Below are positions 25,500 through 33,397 of a stretch of 64,000 nucleotides of DNA, one piece after another (the stretch's first letter is position 1; each line of letters begins with the position of its first letter). The notes beneath the pieces were generated by a model. The model saw only the letters and a program-made list of their open reading frames with translations, was not told the origin of the DNA and ran no database searches. The position numbers and the translations under genes are program-made. Location: contig NZ_JAUSZM010000003.1 of assembly GCF_030817655.1 (NCBI RefSeq), positions 3,224,001 through 3,288,000 on the forward strand, read 5' to 3'. Source of the DNA: Streptomyces sp. V4I2. Its GTDB lineage: Bacteria > Actinomycetota > Actinomycetes > Streptomycetales > Streptomycetaceae.

Positions 25500-26396
25500 A
25501 TGGGAATCCTGGCGCTCAGTTGGGCCATCGCGGCGGTCGCCGCCCTGGTGGCCGCCGTCAGCGCGGTCCGGGTGGTGACCACCAGCGGTGAACCCCGGTT
25601 CGTGGCGGGAGGCGATCTCCTGATGGGCCTGTGCATGGTCGCCATGGCCCTGCCCGCGACGGTCGCCTGGTACGCGGACTACGGCATGTGGTGGTCCGGG
25701 GCGTTCGCGCTGCTCGGGCTGGGAGGCGTGGCGATGGCCGTCAGGCACACGCGTACGCGCGGGTGGAAGCACGGCCGGCACTGGGTGCATCTCGTCGTGG
25801 GCAGCGCGGGCATGGTGATCATGACACTGGCCATGACGAGTACGTCGTCCGGCCCTGTTCTCGCCCTGGGCCATTCCTCGATGGCACACATGCCGGGCAT
25901 GGAGCACACGGCGAGCTCGGCGGACACGCACGAGATGGCGGGCATGGACTCCATGGAGGGGATGGAGGGCATGGAGTCCATGGAGGGCATGGGCTCCGCG
26001 CACGGGACGGACATGCCCGGCATGACGCACGCCGCGGCCGGCACCGGCGCTTCCGCGGGGTCCCCCACCCTGTGGCGGCTCCTGATCGTGGCGCTCGCCG
26101 TGTACTTCGTGCTGTCGATCGGCGCGTCCGTGTGGGCCAGGATCCGGGGCACCGGCAGGCGTGGCCGGAGTGCGGGCTCGGGGGGCGGCTGGGGCCGCTG
26201 GCTGCTGGCCATGCCGGACACGGTGTTCGTCTTCCTGGCGTCCTTGACCGTCTCCGTGTGGGACAGGGCCCGATCCGCCCAGTCGACCGGTCACGGGCGG
26301 CGGCGCAAACTGGGGGCCGCCCCGGACGCGGCGCTGGCGGCCCACATCGGCATGGGCGGGACCATGTCCGCGATGCTGCTGATGATGGCCGTGTGA
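25500..26396 (+). CDS. DUF5134 family Met/His-rich membrane protein
   Basis: A 298-residue membrane protein from ATG 25500 (GAGGG five bases upstream). About five TM helices make up the first half (LSWAIAAVAALVAAVSA, LLMGLCMVAMALPATVAW, and others). A long loop around residues 120-185 is extremely Met/His-rich (HMPGMEHTASSADTHEMAG, MEGMEGMESMEGMGS, DMPGMTHA). One further TM segment and a cytoplasmic tail with a final Met-rich helix (MGGTMSAMLLMMAV) follow. The Met/His loop resembles copper-capturing segments of CopC/PcoE-type proteins. Its location just before copZ-copA fits copper storage or sensing. Confidence 0.78.
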   Translation: MGILALSWAIAAVAALVAAVSAVRVVTTSGEPRFVAGGDLLMGLCMVAMALPATVAWYADYGMWWSGAFALLGLGGVAMAVRHTRTRGWKHGRHWVHLVVGSAGMVIMTLAMTSTSSGPVLALGHSSMAHMPGMEHTASSADTHEMAGMDSMEGMEGMESMEGMGSAHGTDMPGMTHAAAGTGASAGSPTLWRLLIVALAVYFVLSIGASVWARIRGTGRRGRSAGSGGGWGRWLLAMPDTVFVFLASLTVSVWDRARSAQSTGHGRRRKLGAAPDAALAAHIGMGGTMSAMLLMMAV

Positions 26397-26529
26397 GGGC
26401 CGGGCACCACCACTGACCGGTACTGGACGACACACAGGTCACGGTGTCTACTAAGCAGCTTGAGAGACAGAGGAATTCACCGGAGGGGTCACCGAACGAG
26501 TCATGTGAGGGGCGCCACAGGTATCGTGA

Positions 26530-26546
26530 ATACCCCTAGGGGGTAT
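26530..26546 (+). promoter_or_regulatory. CsoR operator overlapping the copZ promoter
   Basis: ATACCCCTAGGGGGTAT is a near-perfect palindrome matching the known CsoR site type (TACCCC..GGGGTA). It overlaps a likely -10 (TATAGT, 26544-26549), placing it 80-96 bases before the copZ start. Binding of apo-CsoR here would repress copZ-copA, and Cu(I) would release it. No csoR gene occurs in this window. Confidence 0.85.
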
Positions 26547-26625
26547 AGTGTGGACGTGACCGGGAGGCCAGGGAACCACCCCTCCCGGAGAACGACCCAC
26601 GCATCCACACCCTGAGGAAGTAGCC

Positions 26626-26919
26626 ATGACCACCGAGACGAACACCGGCTCCTGCTGCGGCTCCCACTCCTGTGGCTCCGAGGCCACGGTCGACGTCCAG
26701 GGCGTCGGCGTCACCACGGTCTACAAGGTGTCCGGCATGACCTGCGGCCACTGCGAGGGCGCTGTCTCCCAGGAGATCTCCGCGCTGGACGGCGTCACCG
26801 CGGTCAAGGCCGTCGCCGACACCGGCGAGGTGACCGTCAGCTCCGCCGCCCCGCTCGACGAGGAGGCCGTCCGCGCCGCCGTCGACGAGGCCGGCTACGA
26901 GCTCGTCGGCCGCGCCTGA
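26626..26919 (+). CDS. copZ: Copper chaperone (HMA domain)
   Basis: A 97-residue HMA protein. It carries an unusual Cys-rich N-terminal extension (GSCCGSHSCGSEA) before the ferredoxin-like fold, with the copper-binding MTCGHC near residue 39 and DEAGYELVG at the end. The copZ-type role is to carry Cu(I) to the CopA ATPase. ATG 26626 follows GAGGAAG. It is under the CsoR-type operator and 111 bases upstream of copA. Confidence 0.92.
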   Translation: MTTETNTGSCCGSHSCGSEATVDVQGVGVTTVYKVSGMTCGHCEGAVSQEISALDGVTAVKAVADTGEVTVSSAAPLDEEAVRAAVDEAGYELVGRA

Positions 26920-26925
26920 CACCCC

Positions 26926-27012
26926 CTTCGGGGCCACTGCCACCCCGAAGACGCGAATACCTCCCGCGCCGGGACGTACCGCTCCGCTGATACGGACGCC
27001 GTACGTCCCGGC
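26926..27012 (+). promoter_or_regulatory. Two stem-loops between copZ and copA
   Basis: cttcgggg (26926-26933) pairs with ccccgaag (26943-26950), and gccgggacgtac (26968-26979) pairs perfectly with gtacgtcccggc (27001-27012), a 12-base stem ending just before the copA ribosome site (ggag, about 27020). This could be a partial terminator or an RNA-processing signal that sets the CopZ:CopA ratio. Confidence 0.55.
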
Positions 27013-27030
27013 CTCCCCCTGGAGACACGC

Positions 27031-29316
27031 ATGACCAGCACGGCTCCCGAAAAGCCCCTCCCCGTCACGGCGTCCGCGCCGGCCTCCGAGGTCGAGCTCT
27101 CCATCGGCGGCATGACCTGCGCCTCGTGCGCCGCCCGCATCGAGAAGAAGCTCAACCGCATGGACGGCGTCACCGCGACCGTCAACTACGCCACCGAGAA
27201 GGCGAAGGTCTCCTTCCCGGCAGGTGTCGAGGTCGGCGACCTCATCGCGACGGTCGAGAAGACCGGCTACACCGCCGAGAAGCCGCCCCCGCCCCCCTCG
27301 GACACGGGAGACGAGGGCGAGGCTCGGGCCGCTCCGGCCGCGGACGGTGAGCTGCTGTCCCTGCGCGAGCGCCTGTACGTGTCGCTGGCGCTCACCGTGC
27401 CCGTCGTCCTGATGGCGATGGTGCCCGCCCTGCAGTTCGACAACTGGCAGTGGCTGTCGCTCACTCTGGCGGCTCCCGTCGTCGTCTGGGGCGCCTTCCC
27501 GTTCCACAAGGCCGCCTGGACGAACGCCCGGCACGGCGCCGCCACGATGGACACACTGGTGTCGATCGGCACACTCGCGGCGCTCGGCTGGTCGGTGTGG
27601 GCGCTGTTCTGGGGGAACGCCGGGATGCCGGGCATGCGCCACGGCTTCGAGTTCACCATCTCCCGAGGGGACGGCTCCTCCGCCATCTACCTGGAGGCCG
27701 CAGCCGGGGTGACCACGTTCATCCTCGCCGGGCGCTACCTGGAGGCCCGCGCCAAGAGGAAGTCGGGGGCGGCGCTGCGGGCGCTCATGGAGCTGGGCGC
27801 CAAGGACGTGGCGGTGCTGCGCGGCGGCAAGGAAGTCCGCATCCCGGTCGGCCAGTTGGCGGTCGGTGACCGGTTCGTCGTACGGCCCGGTGAGAAGATC
27901 GCCACCGACGGCACGGTCGTCGAGGGCGCGTCGGCGGTGGACGCCTCCATGCTGACCGGTGAGTCGGTGCCGGTGGACGTGACCGTCGGCGACGCCGTCA
28001 CGGGGGCGACCGTGAACGCCGGGGGCCGGCTCGTCGTCGAGGCGACCCGCATCGGCACGGACACCCAGCTCGCGCGGATGGCGAAGCTGGTCGAGGACGC
28101 GCAGAACGGCAAGGCCGAGGTGCAGCGCCTCGCCGACCGGATCTCCGGGATCTTCGTGCCGGTGGTCATCTTCCTCGCGGTCGCCACGTTCGGCGTCTGG
28201 CTCGGGGCCACCGGCGACACCGTGGCCGGCTTCACCGCCGCCATCGCCGTCCTGATCATCGCCTGCCCGTGCGCACTGGGCCTGGCCACGCCGACCGCGC
28301 TGATGGTCGGCACCGGACGCGGCGCCCAGCTCGGCATCCTCATCAAGGGCCCCGAGGTCCTGGAGTCCACCCGCCGCGTCGACACCGTCGTCCTGGACAA
28401 GACCGGCACCGTCACCACCGGCCGGATGCAACTCCAGGACGTCTACACCGCACCGGGCGTCGACGAGACCGAACTGCTGCGGCTGGCCGGTGCGTTGGAG
28501 CACGCCTCGGAACACCCCATCGCCCAGGCCATCGCGGCGGGGGCGGCCGAGCGGGCCGGCGGGAGCCTTCCCGTGCCGGAGAACTTCGAGAACGTCGCCG
28601 GCCTCGGCGTCCAGGGCGTCGTCGACGGACACGCCGTACTCGTCGGCCGCGAGAAGCTCCTCGAGGAGTGGGTCATCGAACTCCCCGCAGAGCTGGCCGA
28701 GGCCAAGGCCGCCGCGGAGGCCGAGGGGCGTACGGCGGTCGCCGTCGCCTGGGACGGCCAGGCGCGCGGCGTCCTCACCGTCGCCGACGCGATCAAGGAG
28801 ACCAGTGCCGAAGCGGTGGCCGAACTGCGCAGGCTGGGGCTCACACCCGTCCTGCTGACCGGCGACAACCAGCTCGTCGCCGAGTCGGTCGCGAAGGCCG
28901 TCGGGATCGACGAGGTGATCGCCGAAGTCCTGCCCCAGGACAAGGTCGACGTGGTCAAGCGACTGCAGAGCCAGGGCCGTACGGTCGCCATGGTCGGCGA
29001 CGGCGTCAACGACGCGGCTGCACTGGCCACCGCGGACCTGGGTCTGGCCATGGGCACCGGCACGGACGCGGCGATCGAGGCGGGTGACCTGACCCTCGTA
29101 CGCGGCGACCTGCGCGTGGCCGCCGACGCCATCCGTCTGTCCCGCCGGACCCTGGCCACCATCAAGGGCAACCTGTTCTGGGCGTTCGGCTACAACGTCG
29201 CCGCCCTGCCGCTCGCCGCCTTCGGCCTGCTCAACCCGATGATCGCGGGGGCGACGATGGCGTTCTCGTCAGTGTTCGTCGTGACCAACAGCCTGCGGCT
29301 GCGGTCCTTCAAGTGA
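27031..29316 (+). CDS. copA: Copper-exporting P1B-type ATPase
   Basis: A 761-residue ATPase. One N-terminal HMA domain holds GMTCASC (near residue 28) and is followed by about eight TM helices. Signature motifs: TGES in the actuator, [13 protein letters not shown] (the TM6 Cu(I) CPC site, near residue 411), DKTGT (phosphorylated Asp, near residue 455), HP in [10 protein letters not shown], and [10 protein letters not shown] near residue 656. These fit Cu(I)/Ag(I) export from the cytoplasm. It is driven from the CsoR-controlled copZ promoter and ends 99 bases before the nuoA-like gene. Confidence 0.94.
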   Translation: MTSTAPEKPLPVTASAPASEVELSIGGMTCASCAARIEKKLNRMDGVTATVNYATEKAKVSFPAGVEVGDLIATVEKTGYTAEKPPPPPSDTGDEGEARAAPAADGELLSLRERLYVSLALTVPVVLMAMVPALQFDNWQWLSLTLAAPVVVWGAFPFHKAAWTNARHGAATMDTLVSIGTLAALGWSVWALFWGNAGMPGMRHGFEFTISRGDGSSAIYLEAAAGVTTFILAGRYLEARAKRKSGAALRALMELGAKDVAVLRGGKEVRIPVGQLAVGDRFVVRPGEKIATDGTVVEGASAVDASMLTGESVPVDVTVGDAVTGATVNAGGRLVVEATRIGTDTQLARMAKLVEDAQNGKAEVQRLADRISGIFVPVVIFLAVATFGVWLGATGDTVAGFTAAIAVLIIACPCALGLATPTALMVGTGRGAQLGILIKGPEVLESTRRVDTVVLDKTGTVTTGRMQLQDVYTAPGVDETELLRLAGALEHASEHPIAQAIAAGAAERAGGSLPVPENFENVAGLGVQGVVDGHAVLVGREKLLEEWVIELPAELAEAKAAAEAEGRTAVAVAWDGQARGVLTVADAIKETSAEAVAELRRLGLTPVLLTGDNQLVAESVAKAVGIDEVIAEVLPQDKVDVVKRLQSQGRTVAMVGDGVNDAAALATADLGLAMGTGTDAAIEAGDLTLVRGDLRVAADAIRLSRRTLATIKGNLFWAFGYNVAALPLAAFGLLNPMIAGATMAFSSVFVVTNSLRLRSFK

Positions 29317-29360
29317 ACCGCGCGGCGCGCGACTTTTGGCTGATGCCGTAACCGTCCACG

Positions 29361-29389
29361 GACTGCCATGCTCCCTCGCGTGGCAGCCG
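29361..29389 (+). terminator. Weak hairpin between copA and nuoA-like gene
   Basis: ctgccatg (29363-29370) pairs with cgtggcag (29379-29386) with one G-U pair. It lies 47 bases past the copA stop, in the only non-overlapping gap before the nuo operon. It could end the copper transcript or allow partial read-through into nuo. Confidence 0.4.
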
Positions 29390-29415
29390 TGCGGACGATC
29401 CATGGAAGGGGACCC

Positions 29416-29772
29416 GTGCAGACATCGGACTGGGAGCCGGTCCTGGCCCTCCTGGTGCTGGTTTCCGGAGCCGTCGTGCTGCTCCACGCTCTCTCCGTCG
29501 CCGTACGGGCGGTCCGGGAACCGCTGCACACCGGGCCGTTCAGCGGAGGGCTGGAACCTCAGGAACACGCGCTGTCCCGGTTCCACGTCCGCTGGTATCC
29601 GGTCACGATGGTCTTCCTCGCCTTCGACATGGAGATGCTCTTCATGTATCCGTGGACGAAGGTCGTCTCTGCGGTGGGTACGACCGCGGTCGTCGAGATG
29701 TTCCTCTTCCTCGGCATCCTGCTGGCGGGCGTCGGATACGCCTGGCGGGAGGGGGCGTTCCGATGGAGCTGA
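29416..29772 (+). CDS. nuoA: NADH-quinone oxidoreductase subunit A-like protein
   Basis: 118 residues, from GTG 29416 (GAAGGGG upstream). Three TM helices: PVLLLVLVSGAVVLLH-like first helix, then SRFHVRWYPVTMVFLAFDMEMLFMY with the conserved FDMEMLF acidic pair, and VVEMFLFLGILLAGVGYAW. The conserved acidic and Arg positions of the second helix are kept, but the usual Glu/Cys loop motif (ECG) reads SGGLEPQ. It is the first gene of a tightly overlapping operon, ending 10 bases inside the next gene. Confidence 0.9.
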   Translation: MQTSDWEPVLALLVLVSGAVVLLHALSVAVRAVREPLHTGPFSGGLEPQEHALSRFHVRWYPVTMVFLAFDMEMLFMYPWTKVVSAVGTTAVVEMFLFLGILLAGVGYAWREGAFRWS

Positions 29773-31511
29773 GACGCCGGCTCGCGAGAACGGCCGTGTC
29801 TCGTCCGGGAGTTCTGCTCGCGGTGTCTCCCGGAGCCACGCGCGAACGGCTCGCCGTGGAAGCGGAACTGGGGCGCCGGGGATGGCCGTGCGTGAGCACG
29901 CCCGCGGAGGCGGATCTCCTTGTGGTCCTGGGCACCGACCGCGCGGAGGACCAGGACTGGGTCATGAACCTGTGGCGCTCCATGCCGGCGCCCAAGACCC
30001 GCGTGCTGCTCACCGACGCCGAACAGGCCGCCACGGTCCTCGATGACGGGCTGGCCGCGCTCCGGGAGGGGAGAACTCCCCGGGAGGGCCACGAGAACCA
30101 CATGGGTGAGGACCACCGGGGGCACGACGCTCACGGAGGGGGCATGTCCGCTGCCGACGGCGACGGCGACGGCAACGGCGACGGCGACGGGCGGGGTGAG
30201 GCCGAGGCCCCCGAGGGCGATGCGGATGAGCCACATGGGGGTCGAGAAGGCCACGGCGGGCACGACGGGCACGCCTACCACGAAGGGCACGAGGGCGGCG
30301 GGCACGAAGGGCACGAGACGGCCCACGGGGACGAAGGGCACGGCGAAGACAGCGCGCACGAGACACACGGCGGGCACGAAGGCCACGAGGCGCACAGCGA
30401 GCACGAAGGCCACGGGGCCCATAACTCGCACAGCGGGCACACCGGCCACGAAGGTCACGAAGCACACGCCGGCCACGAAGGCCACAAGGCCCACGAGGCG
30501 CACAGCGAGCATGAAGGCCACGGCAGCCACGAGACCAACGCCGGACACGACGAGCACGAAACGCAGGCCGAACACCACGGCCCCAACAGCCACGCATCGC
30601 ACGCCGGCCACCACAGCCCCCCGTCACACACCGGCCACGACATGCACAGCGCCCACCACGGCCACGCAGGCCACGACATGGGCGGACTCATCGCCGGTCT
30701 GCCCATGGCGGATCGCGCCGACGACAGGGACGGGCTGAGGCTCGACCAGTTGCACGTGCCGCTCGGTCCCGGCCTCGTCGACTGGCCCGCGGGGCTGGTC
30801 CTGCGCCTCACACTCCAGGGCGATGTCGTCCAACAGGTCGGCGTCGAATCGGCGGAGTCGACGGAATTGACGGAATCGACGGCTCCCGCACCCCCGCCTC
30901 CCCCCTTCTGGAGCGAGCCCTGGCTCCGTGCCGTCGCGGGCGAGCGGGTGACCCGCGGCGAGGCGGCGCGGCGGCTGTGCGCGGCGCATCTGGACAGTCT
31001 GGGCAGGTTCTTCGCCGTGGCGGGGTGGGCGGACATGGCCGCCCGTGCCCGGCACGTACGGGACAGCGCACTGGCAGGGGCGGACGCCGCCGAACTCACC
31101 GCTCTCACCCGGCCCTTGATCCGCCGGGCCGAGCGCTCGCGGGCCCTGCGATGGCTGACCACCGGACTCGGAGCGCTGCCTGCCGAGCACGCGGCGCATC
31201 TCGGGGTCACCGGTCCTGCCCTGCTCGCGGACGGGGACGCGTACAGCCGGATGCTCGTGTGGCTCGACGCGGTCGCGCGGAGTGCGGCCGCCTGTGACGA
31301 CGACACCAGCACCGTGGGCCAGGCGGACACCATCGGCCCGCGCGGGCGTGTCGATACGTCGACTCTGCCGCCCTCTCGACCACTCCTCAACGCGCTGCCC
31401 ACTCTCCTGGAGGGCACCGAGTTCGCGGCCGCGCGGATCGTCGTCGCGAGCCTGGACCCGGACCTCGACGAGTTGGCGTACGTTCCGGCGGCGGGGGTGG
31501 CCCATGGCTGA
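29763..31511 (+). CDS. Degenerate NuoB-NuoD fusion with His-rich linker
   Basis: 582 residues from ATG 29763. Residues 1-100 align by pattern with NuoB: LLAVSPGATRERL, then ADLLVVLGTDRAEDQDWVM and WRSMPAPKTRVLL, corresponding to NuoB's AD..V.GT...MP.PK. Only one Cys (43) remains, so the N2 cluster cannot form. About residues 107-309 are dominated by His, Gly and Glu (repeats of HEGHEAHSEHEGHG). About residues 325-570 resemble NuoD: LHVPLGPGL, LVLRLTLQGDVV, and GLGALPAEHAAHLGVTGPAL followed by YSRMLVWLDAV. The quinone-site His of NuoD are absent. It probably caps the membrane arm without redox function, and the linker likely binds metal. Confidence 0.8.
   Translation: MELRRRLARTAVSRPGVLLAVSPGATRERLAVEAELGRRGWPCVSTPAEADLLVVLGTDRAEDQDWVMNLWRSMPAPKTRVLLTDAEQAATVLDDGLAALREGRTPREGHENHMGEDHRGHDAHGGGMSAADGDGDGNGDGDGRGEAEAPEGDADEPHGGREGHGGHDGHAYHEGHEGGGHEGHETAHGDEGHGEDSAHETHGGHEGHEAHSEHEGHGAHNSHSGHTGHEGHEAHAGHEGHKAHEAHSEHEGHGSHETNAGHDEHETQAEHHGPNSHASHAGHHSPPSHTGHDMHSAHHGHAGHDMGGLIAGLPMADRADDRDGLRLDQLHVPLGPGLVDWPAGLVLRLTLQGDVVQQVGVESAESTELTESTAPAPPPPPFWSEPWLRAVAGERVTRGEAARRLCAAHLDSLGRFFAVAGWADMAARARHVRDSALAGADAAELTALTRPLIRRAERSRALRWLTTGLGALPAEHAAHLGVTGPALLADGDAYSRMLVWLDAVARSAAACDDDTSTVGQADTIGPRGRVDTSTLPPSRPLLNALPTLLEGTEFAAARIVVASLDPDLDELAYVPAAGVAHG
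30085..30690 (+). repeat. His-rich coding repeat tract
   Basis: About 600 bases inside the fusion gene are built from cac/gac/ggc/gaa codons in irregular tandem form. The clearest copies are around 30376-30415 and 30473-30522 (cacgaaggccac and gaggcgcacagcgagca motifs). The tract is low-complexity but stays in frame throughout, so it is selected as protein. Confidence 0.75.
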
Positions 31512-32448
31512 ACGCACCCCGCTGTGGGCGGTCTTCGTCCTGCCTGCGCTGCTCGTCGCGGTCGCTCTGGTGATGGCCGGCCTCGACGCCGTACTCGCGG
31601 CCGGGGCGCGGAACGGGCGGCCGGGGTCCCTGCGTGAGGCGGCCGTCCGCGCGACGGGGCCGGGCCGCGAGGTGCTGCGGCAGCTCGTGCAGCAGCCGCG
31701 GCGGACCCGGGCGTCCGACGTACCGCTGGCCCGGATCGGAGCGGGTCTCCTTCCCGTCGCGGCGGTCCTGGCCGCCGTCGTCCTGCCGCTCGGCTTCCGG
31801 TCGGTGAGCGATCTACCGGAGGGGATCGTCTGGTTCAACGCGATGGAGGCGTTGGCGTGGGCGGCGGTGTGGCTGGCGGGCTGGGGGCCGAACTCGGCGC
31901 TCTCACTCATCGGCGGATACCGGTTCCTGGCCCAGGGGCTGGCGTACGAGCTGCCGCACATGCTCGCCATCACCACGGCGGCGCTGGGCGCGGAGTCGCT
32001 GCGGGTGGGCGAAGTCGTCGACGCCCAGGCCGGGTTGTGGTTCGCGGTGTGGATGCCGGCGGCTTTCGGGATCTATCTGCTGAGCGCGATGGCGATGGCG
32101 TTCTGGGGACCGTTCGACCAGCCCGTCGGTCATGACGTCGCGGGTGGCGCGGCCTCCGAGCTGTCCGGTGCGGACCGGGTGCTCTTCCTCGGTGGCCGCT
32201 GGCTCCTGCTGGTCGTGGCGGCGGCGTTCAGCGTGCCGCTCTTCCTGGGCGGCGGGCACGGGCCGCTGCTGCCCGGCTGGCTGTGGACCGTACTCAAGAC
32301 GGCAGCCGTGCTGGCCTTCCTGGTCTGGGCCCGTCGCAGGGTCCCGACCCTGCGCATGGACCGCTACCTGGAGCTGACCTGGGTCGTGCTGACCCCGCTG
32401 GCCATCGTGCAGGCGCTGGTCGTGGCCGTCGTGGTCCTGAACCGATGA
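31504..32448 (+). CDS. nuoH: NADH-quinone oxidoreductase subunit H-like membrane protein
   Basis: 314 residues, about eight TM helices, ATG 31504 overlapping the fusion gene by eight bases. Helix segments YRFLAQGLAYELPHMLAI keep the conserved YE of the family. The quinone-cavity loop that normally reads PFDLPEAE..ELV is changed here to PFDQPVGHDVAGGA, losing most acidic residues, which implies altered or lost quinone chemistry. ALWAAVWLAGWGPNSALSLIGGYRF is family-typical. It ends ATGA-overlapping the micro-ORF. Confidence 0.88.
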   Translation: MAERTPLWAVFVLPALLVAVALVMAGLDAVLAAGARNGRPGSLREAAVRATGPGREVLRQLVQQPRRTRASDVPLARIGAGLLPVAAVLAAVVLPLGFRSVSDLPEGIVWFNAMEALAWAAVWLAGWGPNSALSLIGGYRFLAQGLAYELPHMLAITTAALGAESLRVGEVVDAQAGLWFAVWMPAAFGIYLLSAMAMAFWGPFDQPVGHDVAGGAASELSGADRVLFLGGRWLLLVVAAAFSVPLFLGGGHGPLLPGWLWTVLKTAAVLAFLVWARRRVPTLRMDRYLELTWVVLTPLAIVQALVVAVVVLNR

Positions 32449-32534
32449 CCCCGATGAACCCAATCAACACGACGAGCCCGACGGGCCCGATGAGCCCGAT
32501 GAGCCCGATGACGAGAGCGAGGTGTCGTACGTAA
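32445..32534 (+). CDS. Micro-ORF in the nuoI position
   Basis: A 29-codon frame starts at ATG 32445, overlapping the nuoH stop (ATGA), and ends with TAA directly before the nuoJ ATG. It is built from repeated cccgatgag units encoding PMSPMSPMT. In complete nuo operons nuoI lies between nuoH and nuoJ. It could be a remnant of the deletion, a coupling leader, or a real Met-rich microprotein. No homolog is recognised. Confidence 0.45.
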   Translation: MTPMNPINTTSPTGPMSPMSPMTRARCRT

Positions 32535-33095
32535 ATGAATGTCGCGGTCTTCTGGACGCTCGCCGTCCTCGCGGTCGTCAGCGGCGTGATGGTGTTCCGC
32601 TTCGACTCCATGGCCCGGGCGACGTTCTCCCTGCTGGCCTCGCTGCTGTGCGTGGGCGGTCTGGTCGTGCTGCTGGGGCTGGACTACCTGGGCATCGTCA
32701 TCGTGCTGATGATGACGATCGAGATGGCCATCATGGCGGTCTTCATGGTGATGTACATGATGAATCCGGCCGGGCTGATGCCGATGACGATGATGCACAA
32801 CAAGAAGGGTGCCGCTGTCGTCTGCGGCCTCGTCTTCCTGCTCCTCGCCGCCGGAATCCTGTTCGCGCCCTGGCCCGCCCGGCGCGGGAAGGCTCCCGCC
32901 GACCCCACCATGGATCTCGGCATGTCCCTCATGGGCCCGCAGATGCTGACCATGATGACGCTGGGCATGGCCCTGTTCGCGACGATCGTCGCCACGGTGG
33001 TGCTGGCCACCCGGCGGGGACGGTACGACCGGCTCGGCGACGACCTGCGGGCGCGGCGCGCGGACGATCCCGTACGAGGCGGTGTCGGCCGGTGA
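32535..33095 (+). CDS. nuoJ: NADH-quinone oxidoreductase subunit J-like membrane protein
   Basis: 186 residues, five TM helices. The start MNVAVFWTLAVLAVVSGVMV and the segment YLGIVIVLMMTIEMAIMAV correspond to the family's TM1 and TM3. The canonical TM3 YAGAI pi-bulge motif is replaced by MMTIEMAI, placing a Glu in the helix. There is a very Met-rich loop (MYMMNPAGLMPMTMMHNKK) and a Met-rich helix (MGPQMLTMMTLGMALF). ATG 32535 follows the micro-ORF stop directly; the end overlaps nuoK by four bases. Confidence 0.87.
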   Translation: MNVAVFWTLAVLAVVSGVMVFRFDSMARATFSLLASLLCVGGLVVLLGLDYLGIVIVLMMTIEMAIMAVFMVMYMMNPAGLMPMTMMHNKKGAAVVCGLVFLLLAAGILFAPWPARRGKAPADPTMDLGMSLMGPQMLTMMTLGMALFATIVATVVLATRRGRYDRLGDDLRARRADDPVRGGVGR

Positions 33096-33397
33096 GTCTG
33101 GAACTGTTTCTCCTGCTCGCGGGCGCGCTGTTCTGCGTCGGCCTGTTCGGAGCCCTCACCCAGCAGTCGATCGTGATGCTGATGATGGGCCTCGAACTGA
33201 TGCTGGGCGGGGTCATCCTGGGCGCCGGGGCCGTCTGGCACTACGTCGCTCCGGCGGCGGCCGACGGCCAGGTACTGATCGTCCTCGCCGTCACGGCGAT
33301 GGCCCTGGAGATGGCGGTCGGGTTCGCCGTCGTCACCGCCCTGTTCCGCTCGCGGGAGGTCGACATGACCGACATGGCAGCGGAGTTGAAGGAGTGA
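33092..33397 (+). CDS. nuoK: NADH-quinone oxidoreductase subunit K-like membrane protein
   Basis: 101 residues, three TM helices, GTG start overlapping nuoJ. The two proton-path Glu of the family are kept: GLELMLGGV in helix 2 and MALEMAVGFAVV in helix 3. These residues suggest that ion translocation by the L/K/J core is retained. The last residues (MTDMAAELKE) overlap nuoL by four bases. Confidence 0.92.
   Translation: MSLELFLLLAGALFCVGLFGALTQQSIVMLMMGLELMLGGVILGAGAVWHYVAPAAADGQVLIVLAVTAMALEMAVGFAVVTALFRSREVDMTDMAAELKE

Noticed and set aside
29559..30614. Minus-strand frame opposite the His-rich tract, Val/Phe-rich and membrane-like
   Set aside because: It is the complement of His/Gly/Glu codons; the plus frame is supported by operon overlaps and NuoB/NuoD-like ends.
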